Below are positions 7,937 to 14,948 of a stretch of 16,704 nt of DNA, one piece after another. How positions within the stretch are numbered: position 1 is the stretch's first letter; every line of letters begins with the position of its first letter. Origin of the DNA: CAZXFG01 sp964640515 (GTDB taxonomy: Bacteria > Patescibacteriota > Patescibacteriia > Magasanikbacterales > GWA2-37-8); assembly GCA_964640515.1 (NCBI GenBank), contig CAZXFG010000013.1, positions 1 to 16,704 of the forward strand. The letters run 5' to 3'. The notes under the pieces were generated by a model. That model saw nothing but the letters and a program-made list of their open reading frames with translations, did not search any database and was not told where the DNA came from. A program made the translations under genes and the position numbers.

Positions 7937-9076
7937 ATGTTTTGGAAGAAAGAAGCGAAAATTACGGCTGTTCCGATCGCCAGCACGGCTGTGCAGGTTA
8001 TGCCTAAGGAATTTTATGGCGGCGCCAACCCGGTCGTCACTTTTAGAGATGTTAAAAAAGAAGTGTTGTTGAACAAAGATGCGGTTTCTAAGACCGAGAA
8101 AGTTCTGTTGGATAAATCTACCGCCGTAGGAGCCGGCGCGCCGTTCCATCCCTCTAATTTATTGACCAGCAATAAGTTTTTATTGTTGGCCGGTTCAGCG
8201 CTCTTTATTCTGTTTTCAGCCGGCGCCGGGTTATATTATTGGCGCCAAAGCAATCAAACCGCCGATCAGACGCCGATTAGGCCCATCATAGAGGATTCAG
8301 CTTTGCCGGTTGAGCCGGAGATGGCGCCGATAGAGACGCCTTTGGTTTCTGAAGAAACGGATACATCCACTGAAACAATCATCTCGCCCGCGATTGAATT
8401 ATTAGAGTTTCCAGCTATGTTTTTGAGCGACAGTGTTGATTTGGACAATGACGGTTTAAGCGATTTGGCCGAAGAAATATTTGGAACGGATCCGGCTTTG
8501 CCGGATAGCGATAATGACTCTTATGCCGATGCTCATGAAATTTTTTATCTTTATAATCCGTCCGGGCAAGAGCCCATGCGTTTGATTGAAGCCGGGACGG
8601 TCAAAGAATATATCAATCCGGTTTTTGGTTATTCCCTCTATTTTCCTATAAATTGGGCCGTGGGCAACACTAAAGAAGATTACCGCGACATTTTATTCAG
8701 CACTCTCACCGGCGATAATATTGAAATCTTAGCCGTGGACAAAGAGGTTGGCGAGGATTTTGAGTCTTGGCTGGCCAAAAACGCTCCTAGCGAACAGTTT
8801 AATTATTACAAGTCTTTTGAGTCGCGTTTTCAAGCCACCGGATATGAGCGTGTGGATAAATTAGTGTATTTTCTAGCGCAGCCGACCAGAGTCTATATAA
8901 TTGCCTACCATGTATCTGACACTAACATGGTCAATTTTCGTCTGGTGGCTGACATGATGGCCCGAAGTTTTAAATCAGGCGGAGCGAATGGCAATGCTTC
9001 GGCTTTAGAAATAATGGAACAAGAAGCGGCGGAACAGCAAGACATTGATGCCGGTACTCCGGAATCAGTCCAATAA
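7937..9076 (+). CDS. Single-pass TSP3-repeat membrane protein with C-terminal globular domain (379 aa)
   Basis: A cytoplasmic N-terminal region of about 79 residues contains a VMPKEFYGG stretch. One membrane helix follows (about 80-101), then an acidic, Pro/Thr-rich linker (108-165), TSP3-type repeats (167-209: DLDNDGLSD, then DSDNDSYAD) and a globular domain (about 222-346). That domain opens with YINPVFGYSLYFPINW, resembling the start of PsbP/Mog1-like domains (a tyrosine, a glycine-aromatic pair, then P-x-x-W); this assignment is weak. The tail after 350 is Glu/Gln/Ala-rich. The shared plan with the two genes upstream suggests paralogous origin and joint action at the cell surface. The ybeY start follows the stop by one base, so the surface genes run directly into the housekeeping block. 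No Shine-Dalgarno motif precedes ATG 7937. Confidence 0.85.
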   Translation: MFWKKEAKITAVPIASTAVQVMPKEFYGGANPVVTFRDVKKEVLLNKDAVSKTEKVLLDKSTAVGAGAPFHPSNLLTSNKFLLLAGSALFILFSAGAGLYYWRQSNQTADQTPIRPIIEDSALPVEPEMAPIETPLVSEETDTSTETIISPAIELLEFPAMFLSDSVDLDNDGLSDLAEEIFGTDPALPDSDNDSYADAHEIFYLYNPSGQEPMRLIEAGTVKEYINPVFGYSLYFPINWAVGNTKEDYRDILFSTLTGDNIEILAVDKEVGEDFESWLAKNAPSEQFNYYKSFESRFQATGYERVDKLVYFLAQPTRVYIIAYHVSDTNMVNFRLVADMMARSFKSGGANGNASALEIMEQEAAEQQDIDAGTPESVQ

Positions 9077-9077
9077 T

Positions 9078-9518
9078 ATGGGAACAGATTTTTTGGTTGA
9101 AGTGAATATTAAGGCCCGTTGTTCTTGGACCGCGAAAAAAATAAAAGAAATTGTTAAACTGATAGCCCGTCTTTCCAAGGTGAATGAAGGCGCGGTGGAG
9201 ATAAATTTCGTGAGTCCGAACGAAATCAAAGAGATTAATCGCCGGCGTCGCGGAAAGGATGAAGTGACCGATGTGCTTTCTTTCGCTTGGCGGGAAGATC
9301 GCGTCGTTAAAACTAAGCATTGGGGAGAGATGTTTCTTTGCGAAAAACGCATCCGAGAACAGGCCCGGCGTTTTAAGGTGTCGGAAGAAGAAGAATTAAC
9401 GCGTATTTTGTGCCATGGGTTTTTACATTTGTTGGGATATGACCATGAGAAGCCGGCGTTGGCTGAAAAAATGTTCGCGAAACAGGAAGCAATAGTAAAA
9501 AAATATTTTTTTCGTTGA
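9078..9518 (+). CDS. ybeY: YbeY, rRNA maturation endoribonuclease
   Basis: YbeY is a zinc-dependent endoribonuclease family involved in 16S rRNA 3'-end maturation and ribosome quality control in the cytoplasm. The family's H-x3-H-x5-H zinc motif is intact (His113, His117, His123 in HGFLHLLGYDH), as is the upstream TDVLSF motif (64-69). The length of 146 aa is normal. ATG 9078, one base after the previous stop, is preferred over an in-frame ATG at 9045, because the first 11 residues from there would overlap the previous gene and match nothing in the family. The stop is TGA, the only TGA among the stops in this window, and it lies two codons before the in-frame dgkA ATG. YbeY next to a DgkA-type kinase is a common bacterial arrangement. 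Confidence 0.95.
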   Translation: MGTDFLVEVNIKARCSWTAKKIKEIVKLIARLSKVNEGAVEINFVSPNEIKEINRRRRGKDEVTDVLSFAWREDRVVKTKHWGEMFLCEKRIREQARRFKVSEEEELTRILCHGFLHLLGYDHEKPALAEKMFAKQEAIVKKYFFR

Positions 9519-9521
9519 AAT

Positions 9522-9896
9522 ATGCCTGTTTTTTCTTTACGCAATCAATACAACAGTTTTTGTTCAGCCGCTCGCGGTTTGCGGTATATTTTTAAATCCG
9601 AACTTAATTTCCGGATACAGATTTTGATTAGCATAGCGGTTTTGGTTCCGGCTCTTTATTTTCCCCTGCGTTCTTGGGAATTGATTTTGCTGATTTTGCT
9701 GATCGTGGCCGTGTTGATTATGGAAATTTTAAATACCACTTTTGAGTATTTAAGTGATTTATTAAAACCGAGATTGCATCATTATGTGCAAATTATCAAA
9801 GATATTATGGCCGGAGCCGTGCTGTTGACCTCTCTGGGAGCGGCCATTATCGGTATTTTGATTTTTTATCCGCACTTCATGACATTGTTGAAATAG
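9522..9896 (+). CDS. dgkA: Diacylglycerol/undecaprenol kinase family membrane protein (DgkA)
   Basis: Members of this small integral membrane family phosphorylate diacylglycerol or, in many Gram-positives, undecaprenol, recycling lipid carriers for the envelope. The 124-aa length is typical. An amphipathic N-terminus (CSAARGLRYIFKSELNFRIQ, 14-33) and three membrane helices (about 34-48, 52-68, 96-116) are visible. The catalytic block is intact: Glu68, Asn71, Glu75 and Asp79 in EILNTTFEYLSD, then Lys93-Asp94 before AGAVLL. The core reads NTTFE where NTAIE is usual, a mild change. The substrate cannot be told from sequence. ATG 9522 is three bases after the ybeY stop and in the same frame; the TAG stop sits just before the putative ftsA -10 box. 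Confidence 0.93.
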   Translation: MPVFSLRNQYNSFCSAARGLRYIFKSELNFRIQILISIAVLVPALYFPLRSWELILLILLIVAVLIMEILNTTFEYLSDLLKPRLHHYVQIIKDIMAGAVLLTSLGAAIIGILIFYPHFMTLLK

Positions 9897-9904
9897 TGTA
9901 TAAT
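9876..9904 (+). promoter_or_regulatory. Candidate sigma-70-type promoter for ftsA
   Basis: A perfect TATAAT occurs at 9899-9904, preceded directly by TG. A weak -35 match (ttcatg, 9876-9881) lies 17 bases upstream, inside the end of dgkA. Transcription would start about 15 bases before ATG 9926, giving a very short leader. Confidence 0.4.
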
Positions 9905-9925
9905 TATATCCACCTAGTAAAGTTT

Positions 9926-11188
9926 ATGGGAAAAAAATCACACAATTTAGTAGTCGGACTGGACATTGGCTCTACGGCCGTGCGGATGGCCATTGGGCAA
10001 TTGGTTGAACGGGCTGAAAGCCGGGAGCGGGAATTGCAGATATTGGGCGCTACCGAAGTGCCGTCCGAGGGATTGCACCGGGGCATTATCAGCAGTATTG
10101 AGGATGTGGTATCTTCCATTTCTTCTTGTTTAGAGCGCACTGAACGCGTGGTAGGCGCGTCCATTGACAGTGTTTGGCTGGGAGTTTCAGGAACCCATGT
10201 GATGTCTCAACAAAGCAAAGGCGTGGTGGCGGTTTCAAAAGCCGATAGCGATATTTCCGAGGAAGATGTGCGCCGGGCGGTGGAAGCGGCTCGGGCCATT
10301 GCCACTCCGATTAATTATGAGGTGTTGCATGTTTTGCCGCACAGTTTTGGAGTGGATGGACAGGTGGGAATTAAGGATCCGGTAGGCATGACCGGAATCC
10401 GTTTGGATGTGGATGCCCAAATTATTTTAGGTTCGTCTTCGCAAATTAAGAATCTGACCAAGGCCGTGTATCGGGCCGGGTTGGACATTGAAGATTTAGT
10501 GCTGTCTATTATTGCCACAGCCGAAGCGGTGTTGACCGGCCGGCAGAAGGATTTGGGGGTGGCAGTGGTGAATATAGGCGGTTCTACCACCAGTTTGGCG
10601 GTTTATGAGGAAGGGGACTTACTGCACAACGCGGTTTTGCCCATCGGTTCAGAGCATATCACCAATGATTTGGCTATTGGATTGCGCACCACCATAGACA
10701 TTGCCGAAAGGGCTAAAATTAAATACGGCGATTGTTGGCATGAATTAGCCGGTAAAAAAGATGAAATAGATTTGTTTGAATTGGGGGCCGAAAGACAAGA
10801 AATGATTAAGAAAAAATATTTAAGTGAAATTATCGGAGCGCGGGTGGAAGAAATTTTTTATAAAGTGGATCAGGAATTAAAGACAATTCAACGGAGCGGT
10901 CTTTTGCCGGCCGGAGTGGTGCTGACCGGGGGCGGGGCAAAATTGCCCGGTTTGGTGGAATCGGCCAAAAATAATCTCCGTTTACCGGCCACCCTGGGTT
11001 ATCCTTTCAACATCACCAGCGTAACGGACAAGATAAATGATCTGGGTTTTTCCACAGCCGTCGGGTTGGTAAAATGGGGAAGTATGATGAAGTTTGGCGG
11101 TTATTCGCGGGAGGATAACAAGATGGGAAATAAAATAAACGCGGTTTTCAGCCAGTTTAAAAAATGGACCAAAACATTAATCCCCTAG
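9926..11188 (+). CDS. ftsA: FtsA, actin-like division protein
   Basis: FtsA is an actin-fold ATPase that tethers FtsZ filaments to the inner membrane and recruits the divisome. Visible elements are the phosphate-1 loop (VVGLDIGSTAVR, near 9-20), the SHS2/1C region (about 84-165), the phosphate-2 segment (VVNIGGSTTSLAVYEEGDL, near 218-236) and the adenosine motif (VVLTGGGAKLPGL). A basic amphipathic C-terminal helix (residues 407-418, FSQFKKWTKTLI) fits the membrane-targeting sequence. From ATG 9926 the protein is 420 aa, normal for the family. An in-frame GTG at 9896 would add ten residues, but it overlaps the dgkA stop and the -10 box, so it is rejected. ftsZ follows after a 128-base gap with its own promoter. 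Confidence 0.96.
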   Translation: MGKKSHNLVVGLDIGSTAVRMAIGQLVERAESRERELQILGATEVPSEGLHRGIISSIEDVVSSISSCLERTERVVGASIDSVWLGVSGTHVMSQQSKGVVAVSKADSDISEEDVRRAVEAARAIATPINYEVLHVLPHSFGVDGQVGIKDPVGMTGIRLDVDAQIILGSSSQIKNLTKAVYRAGLDIEDLVLSIIATAEAVLTGRQKDLGVAVVNIGGSTTSLAVYEEGDLLHNAVLPIGSEHITNDLAIGLRTTIDIAERAKIKYGDCWHELAGKKDEIDLFELGAERQEMIKKKYLSEIIGARVEEIFYKVDQELKTIQRSGLLPAGVVLTGGGAKLPGLVESAKNNLRLPATLGYPFNITSVTDKINDLGFSTAVGLVKWGSMMKFGGYSREDNKMGNKINAVFSQFKKWTKTLIP

Positions 11189-11196
11189 CTGTTTTC

Positions 11197-11225
11197 TTGA
11201 CACTTTATCGGAGAGAAAGTAGAAT
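11197..11225 (+). promoter_or_regulatory. Near-consensus sigma-70-type promoter for ftsZ
   Basis: A perfect TTGACA (11197-11202), a 17-base spacer and TAGAAT (11220-11225, five of six matches to TATAAT) lie just after the ftsA stop. Transcription would begin near 11232, leaving a leader of about 85 bases before ATG 11317. It is the strongest promoter match in the window and implies that ftsZ is expressed separately from ftsA, as expected for a protein needed in excess over FtsA. Confidence 0.75.
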
Positions 11226-11250
11226 AAAGTGGAGCGCGACTCTACTTATT
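11223..11250 (+). other. Imperfect inverted repeat overlapping the ftsZ -10 box and start site
   Basis: AATAA-A-GTGGAG (11223-11234) pairs with CTCTAC-TTATT (11240-11250) around a CGCGA loop: 11 pairs with one bulged A and one G-T pair. A TTATTTATAT run follows. It could be a weak terminator for ftsA transcripts, a 5'-leader hairpin of ftsZ, or an operator. A second perfect 7-base inverted repeat (ACTTTAT 11202-11208, ATAAAGT 11224-11230) shares its right arm with this hairpin. Confidence 0.5.
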
Positions 11251-11316
11251 TTATTTATATAGGTTTTGAATACAAAATTTGTTCAGAGGAGAAAGTTTTT
11301 TTCTAAAGAAAATATT

Positions 11317-12573
11317 ATGCCACAAGTAAAACCGGAAATAGAGACTTTCGCTAAGATTAAAGTGATTGGTATTGGAGGGTCAGGCGGTTCGGCCATTAAT
11401 CGCATGATGGAAAATAAAATCCGCGGAATTGATTTTGTAGCGATTAACACCGATGTGCAGGCCTTGCATCATAGTCTGGCTCCGCACAAGTTGCATATTG
11501 GAAAAACCGTAACTCGCGGTCTGGGAGCGGGAATGGATCCGAATGTCGGTCTGAAAGCGGCGGAAGAATCGCAGAACGAAATCAGAGATATTTTGAAGGA
11601 TACCGACATGGTATTTATTACCTGTGGTTTGGGCGGCGGCACAGGTTCCGGCGCCAGTCCTTTGGTGGCGGAAATCGCTCGCGAGCTAGGCGCTTTGACC
11701 GTGGCTATTGTTACCAAGCCCTTTGCCTTTGAAGGTCCGAAGCGGGCGGAGATTGCCGAGCGCGCTTGGGAAGATTTGGTGAAAAATGTTGATACCATAA
11801 TTACTATCCCCAATGATCGGATCATGCAAGTGATTGATAAAAAAACCACCATGTTGGATGCTTTCCGGATTGCCGACGAGGTGTTGCGCCATGGAGTACA
11901 GGGAATTTCCGAGTTGATTACCATACCGGGCCTGATCAATGTGGATTTTGCGGATGTAAAAACCATTATGCGCGATACTGGTTCGGCTTTGATGGGTATT
12001 GGCAGTGGAAGCGGAGAAAATCGGGCTATTCAGGCGGCCAATGCGGCCATTTCCAGTCCTTTGTTGGAGTTGTCAATTGATGGCGCTCACGGAATTCTCT
12101 TCGCGATAGCCGGCGGACCGGATTTAACCATGGAAGAAGTCAGCGAAGCGGCTAAAATTATCACCAGCTCGGCTTCCGGCGACGCTAAAATTATTTTTGG
12201 CGCGATTATTGACGAGAATTTAGTTGGATCAATGCGGGTAACCGTGGTGGCGACCGGCTTTGACGATCGTCATTCGGCGCCGCGTTTGGACGCGGAAGCG
12301 GCGGCGCAAAGTTTGTTCAGCGGTCCGGCCAAGTTTACACCCAGCCCATTCGCGCGTAAAATACAGAAAGAGGAGGCGGACGAAGAGAAAAAATTCAAGC
12401 AGATTATTCAACAAAAAAATTCCATCAGCGGGGCCAGCGTTTTTTTTGGAGGGGGGAACAATAGTCATCAGGCGCCGCCGCCGGTTCCGACCATTACTCC
12501 CAAGTCCGGAGGCGATAAGGATGAAAACGAATTGGAAATCCCGGCCTTTATCAGAAGAAAGATGGGTCTTTAA
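11317..12573 (+). CDS. ftsZ: FtsZ, tubulin-like division GTPase
   Basis: FtsZ polymerises into the Z-ring that directs septation. The sequence shows the N-terminal nucleotide-binding fold (KVIGIGGSGGSAINRM), the tubulin signature GGGTGSG at 106-112, the T7 synergy loop NVDFADV at 208-214, the C-terminal globular domain (to about 315), a charged and Pro-rich linker (about 320-400) and an intact C-terminal conserved peptide (LEIPAFIRRKMGL at the very end) that would bind FtsA. Length from ATG 11317 is 418 aa. An in-frame TTG at 11266 would add 17 residues of basic, non-FtsZ-like sequence and is not favoured. nrdR follows after 8 bases, so they are probably co-transcribed. Confidence 0.97.
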   Translation: MPQVKPEIETFAKIKVIGIGGSGGSAINRMMENKIRGIDFVAINTDVQALHHSLAPHKLHIGKTVTRGLGAGMDPNVGLKAAEESQNEIRDILKDTDMVFITCGLGGGTGSGASPLVAEIARELGALTVAIVTKPFAFEGPKRAEIAERAWEDLVKNVDTIITIPNDRIMQVIDKKTTMLDAFRIADEVLRHGVQGISELITIPGLINVDFADVKTIMRDTGSALMGIGSGSGENRAIQAANAAISSPLLELSIDGAHGILFAIAGGPDLTMEEVSEAAKIITSSASGDAKIIFGAIIDENLVGSMRVTVVATGFDDRHSAPRLDAEAAAQSLFSGPAKFTPSPFARKIQKEEADEEKKFKQIIQQKNSISGASVFFGGGNNSHQAPPPVPTITPKSGGDKDENELEIPAFIRRKMGL

Positions 12574-12581
12574 TATTTTTT

Positions 12582-13037
12582 GTGCGTTGTCCTGTTTGCA
12601 ACAATCGGGAAACCAGCGTGGTTGACACCCGAACCGGAGGGGATGGTTTAGTGGTGCGCCGCCGGCGGGAATGCAACAAATGCCGTTACCGTTTTTCTAC
12701 GGTGGAAGATGTGGAGTTGCTGGATATTATCGTGGTAAAACAAGATGGAAGCCGGGAGAGCTACATGCGGGAAAAAGTAGAAAACGGCATTAGGCGCTCT
12801 TTAACCAAACGCCCTTACACCAAAGAGCATTTTTATAAACTTATTCACGATATTGAACGCGATATTCAAAAGAAAAAAAATCGCGAGATAGGCAGTAAGG
12901 AAGTGGGCGAAATCGTGATGAAATATTTGCGCGGTTTTGATAAGGTGGGGTATATTAGATTCGCCAGCGTCTATCGGGATTTTAAAGATGTGCGGACATT
13001 TGAGAAGGAATTGAGAAAATTAGGGAAAATCACATAA
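12582..13037 (+). CDS. nrdR: NrdR, transcriptional repressor of ribonucleotide reductase genes
   Basis: NrdR senses ATP/dATP and represses nrd operons by binding paired NrdR boxes. An N-terminal zinc ribbon (Cys3, Cys6, Cys31, Cys34) with the basic RRRREC segment is followed by an ATP-cone domain (about 49-139) beginning DIIVVKQDGSRESY. At 151 aa it has the family length. The usual DSR after the first cysteine pair reads DTR. The start is GTG 12582, fixed by the zinc ribbon (the next residues are R-C-P-V-C). No Shine-Dalgarno motif is present. It lies 8 bases after ftsZ and 10 bases before the next gene. No nrd gene and no clear NrdR box is visible in this window, so its targets are elsewhere. 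Confidence 0.96.
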   Translation: MRCPVCNNRETSVVDTRTGGDGLVVRRRRECNKCRYRFSTVEDVELLDIIVVKQDGSRESYMREKVENGIRRSLTKRPYTKEHFYKLIHDIERDIQKKKNREIGSKEVGEIVMKYLRGFDKVGYIRFASVYRDFKDVRTFEKELRKLGKIT

Positions 13038-13047
13038 ATTTAAAAAT

Positions 13048-13482
13048 ATGTTTAGACACAAAACTTCACCAGTCGAGCAGAAAGAAGAAAAAAAGGACGC
13101 GTTAACGGAGGAAAAATCAGAAGCCAAAACCGCTCAAATTAAGACCGTTAAAGACGCGACCCCGGAGGCGCTCCGCGATTTGTTGGAAAAGAATTTAAAA
13201 TGGTCGCAGATTATTTATGAACAAAATCGCCGAATTAATCGAAAAATGTTTTGGTATGCTTTTGCCGGTTGGTTGCGTCTATTGATTATCGTGGTGCCGC
13301 TGGCGCTGGCCGTTGTCTTCCTGCCGCCGTTTATCCGTCAGGCCTGGGAACAATATCAAGGATTGGTCGGCCAAGTAAGTTCAACGCCCGGTGGCATTTC
13401 CCCCAATTCTTTGGAAAAATTATTAAAGTTATTACCTCTTAATTCTGTCCAGCAGGAACAATTAAATACCATGCTGAAATAG
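13048..13482 (+). CDS. Small single-pass membrane protein of unknown function (144 aa)
   Basis: The first 35 residues are Lys/Glu-rich and probably disordered. A likely amphipathic helix follows (about 38-66, ending EQNRRINRKMFW), then one membrane helix (about 75-96, LRLLIIVVPLALAVVFLPPF) and a 45-residue C-terminal tail rich in Leu, Pro and Gln. Residues 41-66, leading into the helix, look like the best-conserved part. The gene sits 10 bases after nrdR and 6 bases before pyk, consistent with one operon. The leader AAATTTAAAAAT before ATG closely resembles that of the gene at 7105. I do not recognise a named family; a role at the membrane near division is only suggested by position. Confidence 0.8.
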   Translation: MFRHKTSPVEQKEEKKDALTEEKSEAKTAQIKTVKDATPEALRDLLEKNLKWSQIIYEQNRRINRKMFWYAFAGWLRLLIIVVPLALAVVFLPPFIRQAWEQYQGLVGQVSSTPGGISPNSLEKLLKLLPLNSVQQEQLNTMLK

Positions 13483-13488
13483 CCATAT

Positions 13489-14931
13489 ATGCTTAAACAT
13501 ACCAAAATAGTCGCGACTATCGGCCCGGCTTGTGATAAAGAAGAAATATTGGCCGATATGGTCAAAGCCGGGATGAACGCGGCGCGTTTGAATTTTTCGC
13601 ACGGTACACACGAGAGCCACGCGGAGGTAGTTAAACGCTTGCGCGAGTTGGAGAAAATTACCGGTGAGCCGGTGGCTGTTATCCAAGATCTTCGCGGTCC
13701 GAAGATCAGGGTTGGAGTTTTGCCGGAAAAAGGCGTAGAGGTTAAGCCCAAGGATATGGTCGTTTTCAATACGGCGAAGATGAGTTATGACGGAAAAGAG
13801 ATACCTCTGGATTTTCCCGGTTTAGAAAAATACTTAAAAACAGGAGAGCGGATGCTGATTGATGATGGACGAGTGGAAGTCAAAGTGGATCGTATTCAGG
13901 ATACGCGTATTTTCGCGGAAGTGATTGACGGACAGATAATCGGATCCAACAAAGGTTTAAATTTTCCGGATAGCCAGTTGACGGATGTGTCCGCCCTTAG
14001 CGATAAAGATAAAGATGATTTGCGCCTTGGAGTGAAGCTGGGCGTGGATTATGTGGCTGTTTCTTTTATCAGTAAAGCCCAAGATATTTTGGATATTCGA
14101 TTTTTAATTAAAAAATATGAGGATGAATTGGAAATTAAAAATACGAATCCGATTTTGATTATCGCGAAAATTGAACGGCGGGAGGCCGTGGAAAATTTAG
14201 ACGCTATTTTAGAAACAGCCGACGGCGTGATGATCGCTCGAGGGGATTTGGGATTGGAAGTGCCGGCCGCGGAAGTGCCTTTGGTGCAGAAAAAAATTAT
14301 TGACCAAGCCAGAAAACTGGCCAAGCCGGCCATTGTGGCTACCCAGATGTTAGATTCTATGCAAAAAAATCGCCGTCCGACGAGAGCTGAAGTCAGCGAT
14401 GTGGCTAACGCGGTTATTGACCATGCTGACGCCTTGATGCTTTCCAATGAAACGGCCGCGGGCGAGCATCCTGTTTTAGTGGTTGAGACCATGGCTGATA
14501 TTATTAAGACAACGGAGCAATCAGCTTATGATGATACCGGATTGCCACCGGTACGCAAAAATGTCGCCAAGATAGATGTGGCAATTACCGAATTATCTCG
14601 TATTTTGGCCGAGGAGGTTAAGGCCAAAATAATTTTGGCCGCTTCCATTTCCGGCGAGACCGGACGATTGATCAGCCATGTGCGCCCGCAACTGCCCATT
14701 TTGGTAGCCACCAATACCGAAAGGGTTCAACATCAGTTGAATTTGTCCTGGGGGGTGAGGCCGTTTATTTTACCCCCTTGTCATTCCATAGAAGAACTGG
14801 TGGAACGCTCAATAAATTATATTAAGACAAATAATTTGGGCAAAAAAAACGATTTAATGATTGTAGTGACTGGCGAGCCCGTGGGCCAAGCAGGGCATGT
14901 GAACTTGGTAGAAGTACGGGAAATAAAATAA
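13489..14931 (+). CDS. pyk: Pyruvate kinase
   Basis: Catalyses phosphoenolpyruvate + ADP to pyruvate + ATP, the last ATP-yielding step of glycolysis. The N-terminus (TKIVATIGPACD, then RLNFSHG) and QDLRGPKIRVG are typical. A B-domain follows (about 70-170). The active-site block holds Lys227 and Glu229 in IIAKIERREAV and Asp253 in ARGDLGLEVP, and ATQMLDSM follows. The C-terminal allosteric domain starts after about 345 and the protein ends at 480 aa, with no extra PEP-utiliser domain. Two small departures are visible: KIER where KIEN is common, and MLSNETAAG where MLSGETA is usual. All catalytic residues are kept, so activity is expected. It is 6 bases after the preceding gene and has no Shine-Dalgarno motif. 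Confidence 0.96.
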   Translation: MLKHTKIVATIGPACDKEEILADMVKAGMNAARLNFSHGTHESHAEVVKRLRELEKITGEPVAVIQDLRGPKIRVGVLPEKGVEVKPKDMVVFNTAKMSYDGKEIPLDFPGLEKYLKTGERMLIDDGRVEVKVDRIQDTRIFAEVIDGQIIGSNKGLNFPDSQLTDVSALSDKDKDDLRLGVKLGVDYVAVSFISKAQDILDIRFLIKKYEDELEIKNTNPILIIAKIERREAVENLDAILETADGVMIARGDLGLEVPAAEVPLVQKKIIDQARKLAKPAIVATQMLDSMQKNRRPTRAEVSDVANAVIDHADALMLSNETAAGEHPVLVVETMADIIKTTEQSAYDDTGLPPVRKNVAKIDVAITELSRILAEEVKAKIILAASISGETGRLISHVRPQLPILVATNTERVQHQLNLSWGVRPFILPPCHSIEELVERSINYIKTNNLGKKNDLMIVVTGEPVGQAGHVNLVEVREIK

Positions 14932-14948
14932 CTTTTGATTTTGTTTTT

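Noticed and set aside
9065..9544. Minus-strand open frame of 159 codons opposite ybeY
   Set aside because: Covers the same bases as ybeY, whose zinc motif is intact; no domain visible in the reverse reading.
9896..9925. GTG 9896 as an upstream start for ftsA
   Set aside because: It overlaps the dgkA stop and the TATAAT box, and the added ten residues are not FtsA-like; ATG 9926 gives a normal N-terminus.
11266..11316. TTG 11266 as an upstream start for ftsZ, with AGAGGAG at 11285-11291 as a ribosome-binding site
   Set aside because: AGAGGAG lies downstream of the TTG and about 26 bases before ATG 11317, too far to serve either start; the extra residues do not resemble FtsZ.
11469..11966. 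Minus-strand open frame of 165 codons opposite ftsZ
   Set aside because: ftsZ is unambiguous here; the reverse frame has no recognisable motif.
14049..14492. Minus-strand open frame of 147 codons opposite pyk
   Set aside because: Ser/Ala/Ile-rich shadow of the pyruvate kinase active-site region.
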